Both the position numbers and the translations under genes were made by a program. DNA of 64,000 nucleotides. Source: Icerya purchasi (taxonomy: Eukaryota; Arthropoda; Insecta; Hemiptera; Monophlebidae). Below the pieces are notes generated by a model. That model was given only the letters and a program-made list of their open reading frames with translations. It had not been told where the DNA came from and did not search any database. Positions 22,926 to 32,819 of this stretch are shown here, piece after piece. The number at the start of each line of letters is the position of its first letter. The first letter of the stretch is position 1. The DNA lies in the NCBI GenBank assembly GCA_039619475.1, contig CM077115.1:299337756-299401755 (forward strand), in the 5' to 3' direction.

Positions 22926-24104
22926 GTGAAAAATATTCTTGTACCGAATAATGGTAAATAGCGTGCGAGCAATGTACAAGTGGTCTTGAAGGTATACGAG
23001 TCATGCAGGTAAAGGTTGTTGCGACGACGAGATATGTACCTGCAGAGGTTATCAATTTTTGGAAAAGAGGGATTGATGTTTGAAACAATAATGTCTTGAA
23101 ACGATTGATGATGTTGATGAGTTTATTAAATAAAAAAAATTATGTTTGTAGCGAAACGATTAATATTAAAAATAATTGTGATGTTAATAAATACTTTTTA
23201 TTGATCGGAGATTTTTCTTTCTCGAAAGGTTAAAATTATTTTGACAATGTTAAGTGTATATGATGACATGACTGTGTAGGAAAAATTAATACCTGTACAA
23301 AAAAATAAAGATCGTTAATAGAAAATTAAACATATAGAATTGCATGTGGTGCGTATGCGAGACCAATGTGATATGCTATTGTGGCTAACGTTGAAAAAAT
23401 GTTCATGATCAATAGGGAAATTCGTGATAGAAGATATGTGTGTGGGAATGTACGGTACGCTTTCGAGTGAACCATTGATTAATTTTTAGAATCGATAAAA
23501 TAAATAAAGATTATGAAAGATCGGTAATTTTAGCTGGGAGGGGCGGAGGTAGAAAGAATGAATTTTTAGGATTGAAAAAAAAAAATGAAAAAAATATTTG
23601 AATCAATTTTTGAAGAACTCGTAATAGAGTAACGTATAATGTAGAATCTGTGCGGGAATGGTTAGTGTGCTTTCACAACAGTCTGGATGTCTTTTGAGAT
23701 TAATTTTTAAAACCTCGGAAAACATACAGAAATACTTACGGACTGAAAATAATCGTAATGAGAAAAATAATAAAATATACTTGGACTAATTTTGAAAAAA
23801 AGTGGTAACACGAATGAATGACACGTGCGCGAGAATGATGCGTGCGCATTCATTGAGAGGCGAGACATCGATAGATTTATTTTTAGAACCAGGGAAAACA
23901 CACATAAATACTTACGGATGGAAAAGTAATCGTAAGTGAGAAAAAATAATAAATATACTTAGACTAATTCTATAATACTTAGGCTTGGAAAAATTATTAT
24001 GAACGATAGGGAAACTATTGAGAGCAGAGTGTGCACGGGATCGAATGGTTCGCTTTCGCGGTGGCTAACGCTATGGTAGATATAAGCGTGTGATCTGCCA
24101 GTGC

Positions 24105-24397
24105 TAGTGATGTGCGTCGAAATGTTTTTACAATCGAAACAATCAACAATCGTTAAAAAAAAAAACAATCAAATGATTTTTATTCGAATGATTTTGATTC
24201 GAATGATTTTAATTTGAATGATTTTAATTCAAATGATTTTGATTCGAATGATTTTAATTCGAATGATTGTTGTGAATACAAATGAATTATTCGAATGAAA
24301 TAATATTTCGAATGTAACTGTGGAACAATCGAATGCATTCGAAGTTATCGAACAATCGAATAATTAGAATGAATCATTTCGAAGTTGCCCATCACTA
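24105..24397 (-). mobile_element. hAT-type MITE, copy 2 in right arm
   Basis: Mirror of 13167-13460, present by duplication of the arm. Confidence 0.8.
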
Positions 24398-24680
24398 GTC
24401 AGTGCGCTTTTGTAACGATCGGAGAATAAGGAAAAATTTTTGGAACCATAGAAAATGAGAAATATACTTAGACTAATTTTATAATACTTATGGACGGAAA
24501 AATAATCGTAAGTGAGAAAAAATAATAAATATACTTGCACTAATTCTATGATACTTAGGCTTTGAATAATTATTATGAACGATAGGGAAACTATCGAGAG
24601 CAGAGTGTGCACGGGATCGAATGGTTCGCTTTCGTGGTGGCTAACACTATGGTAGATATAAGCGTGTGATCTGTCAGTGC

Positions 24681-24993
24681 TAGTAATGTGCGATTTAGAA
24701 ATGTTTTTACAATCGAAACAATCAACAATCGTCAAAAAAAAAAAAACAATCGAATGATTTTGATTCAAATGATTTTAATTTGAATGATTTTGATTCGAAT
24801 GATTTTGATTCGAATGATTTTAATTCGAATGATTTTGATTCGAATGATTTTAATTTGAATGATTGATGTGAATACGAATGAATTATACGAATGAAATAAC
24901 ATTTCGAATGCAACTGTGGAACAATCGAATGCATTCGAAGTTATCGAACAATCGAATAATTCGAATGAAACATTTCGAAGTTTCCCATCACTA
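24681..24993 (-). mobile_element. hAT-type MITE, copy 1 in right arm
   Basis: Mirror of 12571-12883, present by duplication of the arm. Confidence 0.8.
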
Positions 24994-26041
24994 GTCAGTA
25001 CACTTTTGTAACGATCGGAGAATAAAGAAAAAATTTTTGGAACCGTAGAAAATGAGAAATATACTTAGACCAATTTTTATAATGCTTAGGCATGGAAAAA
25101 ATAAAAAAATTAAAAAAATACATTTGAATGGTATAAAGCGGGTGAATGGGGAGCTCAGGTTAGTTTTATGCTTTAAATATTATACTTTGGTTAATTTAAA
25201 AAAAAAAAATACGATATCACTAACGATCGACATGTGTGCGAGAACGATGCATTCGCTTTTACTTGGTTTAAATCGGTTGTGGCAGTGGAAATATTACGTC
25301 AGAAAAATGTCATTCCGTCAGGAATAGTTGGTTACATATGCGCATTGAATAAAGTAGTCATGGACTTTGAGTATGAGTGTATGTTTGTGTTAGTGTGTAC
25401 ATGTAGGGTATGGTTCCGTAATAAGGCATAGAGTGGAATAGAAATTATAAGAACGTTAAAATCCGGTTTCAACGGTTGCGTTAGCATTTACGTATAGCGC
25501 TATGAGAGAAGCATTTTCGCTTTTGCGATGTGTGAGATAGACTTACCCCCCTACATAATGTATCGGACAAAGAAAAGTTTTACTCAACTGACCGAACGAA
25601 AATCTTCGCGATTCCTAGAAATACCGGAGCGGCGAAAACCTGTATTTTACCGCGATTCCTGCAGACTGACCACTGATAACATTGATAACAACAAAAATCA
25701 ATAATGGTAATAACTAATTTTACATATGTATATGGACGCTCGTAACCATATATACATCATTGTGTGCATAATCCTCCAAAACCAGTCGCTACCGAATAAC
25801 GATAATTTACGTACAAGTAAAGACATGCATTGGTCAACTGATTGACAGCGTTAGCATTTGTATGTAGCGCTATGAGAGAAGCATTTTCGTTGAACTCTTA
25901 CTGGATGGTTTGATGTAAAAACGGTGTGTCATTTGATTGAGTATTGACTCTTGATTAGTTGAGTAAAAGGGGGCATGGTCACGGAACAAAATACTGGCTC
26001 CTGATTGGTTCTTATCACAGAACGCAGGTTTTCTATCTACT

Positions 26042-26047
26042 GTAGGA
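26042..26047. repeat. 6-bp target-site duplication of element C, right copy
   Basis: GTAGGA, identical to 11526-11531. The base pair before it closes the CTATCTACT terminus of C. Confidence 0.9.
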
Positions 26048-29000
26048 GGAGGTAGAAAGAGGAGCGATTGGCAAAAAAGGAAGGGTAGATGTCAACCCAC
26101 AGTCTGGTATGGAGACTTGCGGAGAGGAAAAGGATGTCTGAGGCAGGAAAATGCGGAAGGAATGGACCATTGAGAGACGCTGAGCGAGCTAGGAAGTCAG
26201 CTGCTTCGTTGCCCTCAATGCCAGAGTGGCCAGGAACCCATAAAAAGTCAATAAGGATAGAACGTGCTAAGCGCAAGTTGGAGATAGAGGCACGAACAGA
26301 AAGAATAATGTCATTAGTCGAGTGGGAAGGAGGAGAAGAGATAGCTTGCAGCACGGATTTGGAATCAGTAATAATGAGAAACTTACAGATCCCTCTTGAA
26401 GAGGAAATAAAGGAGACAGCACGGAGAATGGAGACTGCTTCAGCAGAAAAAATGGAACAAAAGGAAGGAAGTTTGAAGGATTCCGAGTGATTAAGCGAGG
26501 GGGCTGTAAAAGCACCGCCCACCCCGCAATCATTTTTGGAACCATCAGTGAAAATTTTTACATGACGGGGAAATGAAGAATTTAATATGTGGACATATTC
26601 ACTGACCACTGTGCTCTGAGGAGTGGAGTTAGCACGAAGAGGAAGAGAGGAGAATGAGACGGGAAGACATGTACTATTGAAATCAAAAGAAAAGTAAGGA
26701 AGCTTATTGCGGGAAAAGACATAAGGAGAGAACTTAGAGACCCGAGCAGCTATGTGCGCAAGAACCGGGATTTTGTGAGGAACGAAGCGCCAGTGTTCAT
26801 TGATATACAGATAGGAAGAAATAAGTTTAGATGAAGAGATCGGGAGGCGTTTAATTAGAAAACGGTAACCAAGCAGAGATCTGCGGATTAACAGGGGTTT
26901 AATATTAGATTCAGACAAAATGGCAGGAATGGAAGAAGACTTTAGGGCCCCAATGCAGAGCCGAAGACAGGAGTTTTGGATTCTATCAAGTTTGCGCAGG
27001 AGGGAGTTTGAGGCATTGCCGTATAAGAAGGAACAGTAGTCTAGTTTGGAACGAATGATGGATTTGTAGAGAATTATGAGAATATATGGATCACCGCCCC
27101 ACTTGAGAGGACATAAGGCTTTCAGGAGATTTAGTCTCTTAAGACAAGATATATAAAGGTACTCGATATGTTCTTGGAAAGAGAGTCGACTGTTTAGGAA
27201 AAGACCAAGATAGCATATGGAATTAACAATAGGAATAGGATAGTTGGAGGAGATGATGTTTACCAGAGCACGATTATATGGGCGGAGGGAGAAAATAATA
27301 GAAGAAGACTTGGAAAGAGAAAGAGAAAGAAAAGCACTGGAGAGGGAACTACTGAGGACTGATAGAGAACAATTAATCTCCTCGTAAGCTGTAGCTAGCA
27401 CGTCTGAAGTGGAGTAGATAAGGATATCATCCGCAAAAAGGAGAGAAGAAGAAGGAATGCGAAGAGTAGCGATATCAAGGAGATAAATATTAAAAAGAGA
27501 AGGACTAAGACAGGAACCCTGAGGCAAGCCGCGGTAACAACGTCTGATTGTTGAAAAGGAGGGAACAGAAAGAAAAAGAGATCTATTTTGGAACAGATTA
27601 AGAATAATGGTAACGAGAATAGGAGGAATATTGAGGGAAATGAGCTTAGAAGCCAGTGAAGGAAGATGAACATTATCAAACGCAGATGCGACGTCGACGA
27701 ATGTGGCAATAGTAAACTTTCTATCTAGGAATGATTTGTAGATGTCCGATAGAAAGGTACTAATGCAGTCGATTGGACCAAGACCAGGGCGAAAACCAAA
27801 CATATTGGGAGGGAGGAGATTGTTATGCTCCAGCCACCAGACTAAACGATTGTTGATTAAGCCTTCGAAAAGTTTTCGAAGACAAGAGGCGAGGGAGATA
27901 GGTCGGAAAGAAGACTGGTTTCTTTTAGGAATAGGAATGATTATAAAATCATTCCAGGATTTAGGAGTGTGACCAGAGATTAGAAAGGAGTTATAGATAG
28001 CTAAGAGAGAATGCAACGAGGAAGAGGAGAGATTTTTAAGGATTGGATATGAGAGGCCATCTAGTCCGGGGGTGGAGTTAGTGGATTTGTTAAGAACGGA
28101 TAGGAGCTCATCGTAACGAAAAGGAGAGGAAAGAAAATGGTCTTCAGAGGTAGAGTAGTAAGAGGGGGAACTAATTTCTTCAAGAGAAGGAACATAAGCG
28201 GGCGAGATAAAGTCCAAAAAGGAATGAAGATGTGGCAACGCAGGAGTAGAATGAAGAGGGCGCTCGGAGGAGGGAAATCTAAAGGCCCTAGCTAACTTCC
28301 AAATTTGAGAGAAGGGCGTATCTCTAGAAAATGAGAAACAGAAACTTCTCCAAGAATTCCTCTTGGCAGCCTTTAGGATGCTACGGGCTCTAGCGTTAGC
28401 TTCTTTGTGAGCTAGGAAGTTAGACATAGAAGAGCAGGAGCGAAAAGTTCTAAAAGTGTCGGTACTCTTCCTGAAGGCTGCTTTACACTCGTCATTCCAC
28501 CAGAGTGAGGAGGCAGCAGAAGTTTTACGACAGTTATTAGAAGGGAAGGGAGGGGATGAGAGGGAAAGAGCAGAATAGAGAGACTGGGTGAAAAGGTTGT
28601 ATTGAGATAGAGGATCGGAATCAGCCTGAATAGGAGAGAGAGAGGAATCGACTAAAGAACGAAATTTGCCCCAATCAGTTTTGGAGAGAAGCCAATGAGG
28701 AGAATGAAGAGGTTTGAAGCATGAAGGAGGTAGGACGTCATTAAGAGTTAGAACAATAGGAGAGTGATCACTGCCAAAAGTACCATCAAGAGTTCTCCAA
28801 GAGCAGTTTAGACCAAAATTGGGAGAAGAGAAAGAAAGATCGACTGCACTAGGAGATGAAGGGTTTTTGAAGCAGGTAGGAGAAGAATCATTAAGGAGGA
28901 AGAGGTTATGATTTAGGATGAAGTTTTCAAGGATAGAGCCATTGCTGTCGTGACCAGAGCAGCCCCAGAGTGGAGAATGGGCATTCCAATCACCCCCAAT

Positions 29001-29417
29001 GATGAATGGATTTGAAAGAGTCGAAAGGAATGGGTGAAGGGGAAGCTGAGCAAGACTAGAATTTGGTGGATTGTACACACAAGCGATGTGAATAGGGGTA
29101 GGAAGGAGATTTGATAGAGAAATATGTGCCATATTAGGGAGATTAGGATAAGGAGGAGGAAGGAAGGAAATACTGTGCGACTGGTATGGTAAGTCGTTTC
29201 TAACAAGAATAGCCACTCCACCATACCCGTCTACACGATCAGAACGTACTATGAAGAAGTCTTTGAAGTGGATTTTTGAAGTGGATTTTAACCAAGTTTC
29301 AGACAACAATGCTACTTGAATGTTGTAGAGGTCTAATAGCCCCTCTAACGCTTGTTTATTTGCATGTATGCTACGACAGTTCCACTGAAAAATATTTAAA
29401 GAATTATTCTGAGACAT
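26042..29417 (-). CDS. B ORF2: endonuclease-reverse transcriptase-RNase H, interrupted by element C
   Basis: Domains in order: AP-type endonuclease at about residues 1-230 (NIFQWNCRSI near 8, SETWL near 40, GDWNAH near 141, SDHSP near 215); reverse transcriptase at about 440-760 (FRPISLAS, FVDVASAFD, GLPQGSCLSP and the catalytic FADD near 660); RNase H at about 945-1080 with all four acidic positions visible (TDGSK, AEAV, TDSKS, GNEAAD). No stop or frameshift over 1125 codons, so B was young when hit. The reading frame then runs into C, whose first bases supply a TAG. The missing C-terminus is at 11158-11531; the whole would be about 1,250 residues. Start chosen at the ATG nine residues before the endonuclease motif. 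Confidence 0.92.
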
Positions 29418-29893
29418 GTGGTTTAGGAGGTGGAGAAAGGTAAGGAATGAGTGTTATAGGAAAAGGAATGCAAGGAGGAATGGAATCGTAACAATAAAAA
29501 TAATTTAAGGCGATGAAAGAAAAAAAAAAATGGGCTCGCGGAATCTTGGTTATGTGCCAGTTTAGCAACCTTCAAGTTTAATTGCGGCCAAATTCGGAAC
29601 AGAGTGAGCGAAAGCAAGAATAGAATAACCTGCACGAACTGGTGTAGGACCAGTTTGTAGGCCTCCTTCTGCTTAACGCCATCACCAACGAGATGATAAT
29701 TTTCTGGAATGAACCGTAGCGTGGAAAATTCCATATGTAAAGCGTGCAAGTAAGCAATTGTACTGAACTGTAAGAAATACAGAAAGAAGAAGAAGGGTAT
29801 TGAAGGGTAGAAGGAGAAAAAGAAGAAAAAGAAAAAAAAAAGAAAATAAAAAATAAAGGAAGTAGAAAACAAGAGAAACAAAAATAGGTTGAA

Positions 29894-30740
29894 TTATTTG
29901 AAGTTAACGCTGTTAGACAACAAGGATGAAAGACTGTCGATGAAAGAAGAGGACGAAGGTATATTGTAAGATGCAAGAAGCTCCATAATAGCAGCAGAGA
30001 GACTGGAGATGGTTGAAGTGAACTCTGTGGGAGAGGGCGAAGTGTTGGAAAGAGGAACAGATGAGGGACAAGCAGGCAAGAGTGGATTAAAAGAGGGGGA
30101 AGAGACTTTATTTAGAGCCCATCCAACTGAGGGTGAATGAGGGTGATAAGAAGGGATAGAAGGAAATTGGGGGAGCGGTTTATGATGCGGTTTAGACTTG
30201 TGAAATTTATGGAATGTTGGAGATTTTGGACGAGGAAGAGAGGGAACCTTAGAAGAGTTGATGGACATGTTTTGAGAAGGAATGGGGGCTGCAGCCCGGT
30301 TGGCATATGAAACGGCTTGAGTTACAGAATTAGACGATTTGATCTTGACGGCTTCATGGAAAGAGATATTTTCAAAGGCCATGATCCTTTTTATATCTTT
30401 TTGTCTTTGCCACTCTGGACAGCGACGATCTGAGGAAACATGGGAACCTTTACAGTTGCGACAGAAAGGAAGTTCCTGTAGATTGGGGCATTCCGAGAAG
30501 GAGTGTTTGGATGCACAATGGGAGCAGATGGAGTGGGAGCTGCGACAATTGCGTGCAATATGTCCGAAAAGAGAACAATTGGAACACTGGGTGGGAGAAC
30601 GAATGCTAGGAGAGACTGAGAAGCGAAGTCCATATATGGATACGAATTGAGGGAGGTAGGATTTGGCGAATTTCAGTTCGACACTTCTAGTCGGAATTTT
30701 AGAACCTTCTGAAGAGCGGAGAATACGTCGTAATGAAATG
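29894..30740 (-). CDS. B ORF1, 5'-truncated: CCHC zinc-knuckle RNA-binding protein
   Basis: Open for 282 codons without a start because the element is truncated. Three zinc knuckles stand near the beginning (C-x2-C-x4-H-x4-C, then CSHCASKH...C, then CRNCKGSH...C), followed by CPEWQRQKDIKRIMAFE and a Pro/Ser-rich tail. The same block is in D ORF1 (52902-54620), where the full N-terminus is present. Such ORF1 proteins bind element RNA and act as chaperones in the ribonucleoprotein particle. The first in-frame Met (30382) lies after the knuckles and is not the true start. Confidence 0.85.
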
Positions 30741-30753
30741 ACAACTATTTTAA
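30741..30753. repeat. 13-bp target-site duplication of element B, right copy
   Basis: ACAACTATTTTAA, identical to 11067-11079; it borders B's truncated ORF1 on one side and A sequence on the other. Confidence 0.9.
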
Positions 30754-31576
30754 CTTATTCCATAAATATAACAATACTAATAAACCTAGCATAATATTTA
30801 ATTAAGAGTAGTATATATATGCATATTACAATAGCATATCGCGTAATATGCATCTGTACACCGGTACGTGCAGACTGCTTAATATTTCCAGATCGAAAAT
30901 CCTCTGAAAGAAACTTCAAAACCAGGAAGGATAAAGTGTCAAAACCAAAATCCATAAATAAAAAACCATCAAAGAGTAGCGAGATATAAAACGTAACTTG
31001 ATCTTCAATCTTTGCACCATTCCTTCAGCCATTCTTGCACCTCCTTTTTCCACACACCAACTTTTTTTCCCCCCTCTAGTATATCATTAGGGATTGTACT
31101 TATTTAAATTAATTAAAATTGAGTCATCAGTGTTATCAATTCGCAGATTTACACTATGGGGATAAATGTAATATGTATTACTTTGATTTCCCTGGATGGT
31201 AATTTTATATTTTTAACATTAAATTCTAGTAATCTATAATAGAAATAATACATATCTTAGGGGGGACATTTTATCGTTTTCCTTCCATACATAATTGATC
31301 CAGAGTCGTTTTTCTTCCAGTAGGGGAGTATAAGTTCCAAACACCTCTTCTGTATTTTACTTATTTTGTTTATTTCTGTTTTCTTAGCCTCACATAATAT
31401 ATTTTAATTCCGTATAAAATTCTAGACATTATTATTTAATTATATAGTATATACGTAGTGTTTAATACTACCTGCTTTATTTTATATAAAGCTGGAATTG
31501 TATGTCTTATTTTCGAGTTTAACTTTGAATGTGTTTTTCCAGTTCAAGGATTTATCAATATATATATATATATATA
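30741..31576 (-). mobile_element. Element A, main part: non-LTR retrotransposon 3' fragment
   Basis: Continues the A sequence from 11079. About 31000-31560 is collinear with 63190-63760: shared stretches include GATCTTCAATCTTTGCACCA and TTCAGCCATT. Minus-strand frames give the RT thumb (SRILYGI, QKRCLK-like) and the C-terminal NTYYIYP...NLRIDNTDD block, with stops. Collinearity with the other copy is lost at a (TA)n run near 31560-31576. RT-like motifs further right (KWALDKRL, FKYLGII, 32465-32700) may be A's upstream part beyond an insertion of about 0.9 kb, but I cannot fix the join. Confidence 0.75.
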
Positions 31577-32464
31577 CTGTCATGAGCCTACAGTTGAGTA
31601 ACGTAAATAAAATATTGATTTTGTGATTGGAATTCTGGTTTTACTATGCTGTGGGAAATGAAAAACATGGATTAAATTTTATATTTTTATTTTATTTCTT
31701 ATAGATCAACACACAGCATAGTATTCTGTATATATATTTCTCTAGTAATGTTCGGACCGGGTAAAGTAAAGTAGCTGATTAAATGGTTCGAACGGTTGGG
31801 AAGTCGGAATCTAATTCCGATGCCGTACCAACACAATTATAATAACGTAAAATTAACAAAGGCTAGACGTACTGCCTGACTAATGTAATTTTGCCAAAAT
31901 TACGTAAGTAATAAGAATGATGTGTCGGTGCGACTGGTCGGGCAGTACCGACAGTTGATCGACTACCTGGGTTTTCGCGAGTCTTTCGGTTGATCGGTGA
32001 TTTATAATGAGTTGAGAATCCGTTTTGCTCTAAAAGAGTTACCGTTCGAAGCGATCGCGTAATCGACGGACTCTCATTAACTTTAAAAATAAACTTATTG
32101 TTCGTCGTCGTAATCATTATTATTACGAGTGGAAGAAATTTTTATGTATATTTATTATTTTCTGCTTTTGTTTGCCGTGCATATTTTGTGTTTTTATGTT
32201 ACAATTGTATAATCACAGTGCAAATTTCTTCTAGTCATCGCGTGTGTCGTAAATTATCAATATATATATATATATATATATATATCTATTATTTTTATCA
32301 AGAGTCATATTTTTATTTATGATAATTGGAGAGGACATCCGAACCGCTGTGAAATAGCTAAATTCTAGCTTGAATGGTTTTGTTCATTTGTTTTTCGTCT
32401 CGTTCAGTTGTGATTTTGAAAAGTGTCGAGAAGTCGACATCCAGAGCTACAAAGTTTGAGCACA
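31577..32464. other. Unassigned sequence between A and further RT remnants
   Basis: Interrupts similarity to the copy at 62790-63841. It lies between two (TA)n runs (31560-31576 and about 32258-32285). I see no ORF or terminal repeat. Confidence 0.35.
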
Positions 32465-32790
32465 CGATAATACCTAGATATTTAAAGCCATTTACGTTCT
32501 TTAACGGTGGACAAAAATATAGATAAATATAATTATTTAATGAAGCTCATGAAGAGACAATCGTTATTATGAAGGTCAATTCGCGGGTCACTTATCTTAC
32601 GTTTAGAATTGCTCCGAATGTGTAATACTTTGGATTTGTTTATATTTCTACATAATCTCTTATCAAGTGCCCATTTACTCAATACAATCGCGCAACATGG
32701 TCTACTAATGTTACTAGGCTTAACGAGTGATTCAGCGGTAATGTCATTAATACACTGTTGTTTAACTTGTATACGCGATTTTCATAATTT
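32465..32790 (-). pseudogene. Reverse-transcriptase remnant
   Basis: Minus-strand frames give FKYLGIIV and, upstream, ALDKRLCRNINKSKVLHIRS, the RT segment that normally precedes the YLGI motif in CR1/Jockey-like elements. Stops interrupt it. It may belong to element A. Confidence 0.5.
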
Positions 32791-32819
32791 GTTTACGCTG
32801 AATTCTTTCAAAAAATAGT

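Larger units (their letters stand above)
11532..26041. mobile_element. Element C: 14.5-kb element with giant inverted arms (Maverick/Polinton-like?)
   Basis: Its ends are exact inverted copies starting AGTAGATAG and ending CTATCTACT, flanked by the 6-bp direct repeat GTAGGA, inside a coding region whose frame is restored without it. Two 4.9-kb arms enclose a 4.7-kb spacer. Gene content is one intact 339-aa ORF per arm, a frameshifted paralogue, and a broken YTPGL/DDPNELV-family gene. From established knowledge, 6-bp duplications, AG ends and long terminal inverted repeats are Maverick/Polinton hallmarks, though their repeats are usually several hundred bp. I see no protein-primed DNA polymerase, integrase, ATPase, protease or capsid gene, so the class assignment is an inference. 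Near identity of the arms indicates recent insertion or ongoing conversion. Confidence 0.85.
21126..26041 (-). repeat. Element C right inverted arm
   Basis: Reverse-complement copy of 11532-16439, about 8 bp longer through small indels. It ends CTATCTACT against the right GTAGGA duplication. Confidence 0.9.
26042..30740 (-). mobile_element. Element B, main part: non-LTR retrotransposon (R1/I/LOA-like group)
   Basis: Contains a 5'-truncated ORF1 (29894-30740), a 476-bp inter-ORF region and an uninterrupted ORF2 up to the C insertion. The 5' end at 30740 is cut inside ORF1 and directly abuts the 13-bp duplication, typical of incomplete target-primed reverse transcription. Endonuclease, RT and RNase H in that order with a CCHC ORF1 place it in the group of clades with RNase H; the clade is not settled. 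Confidence 0.9.

Noticed and set aside
11532..26041. Large palindrome as an assembly artefact
   Set aside because: Exact termini, 6-bp duplication and frame restoration of the target argue for a real transposition, though long reads are needed to exclude errors in the spacer.
11524..26047. 8-bp target duplication CTGTAGGA for element C
   Set aside because: It would leave unequal termini (two extra bases on the left); the 6-bp reading gives symmetrical AG...CT ends and restores the ORF frame.
26089..26490. 133-aa plus-strand ORF
   Set aside because: Antisense shadow of the RNase H region of B ORF2; no domain of its own.
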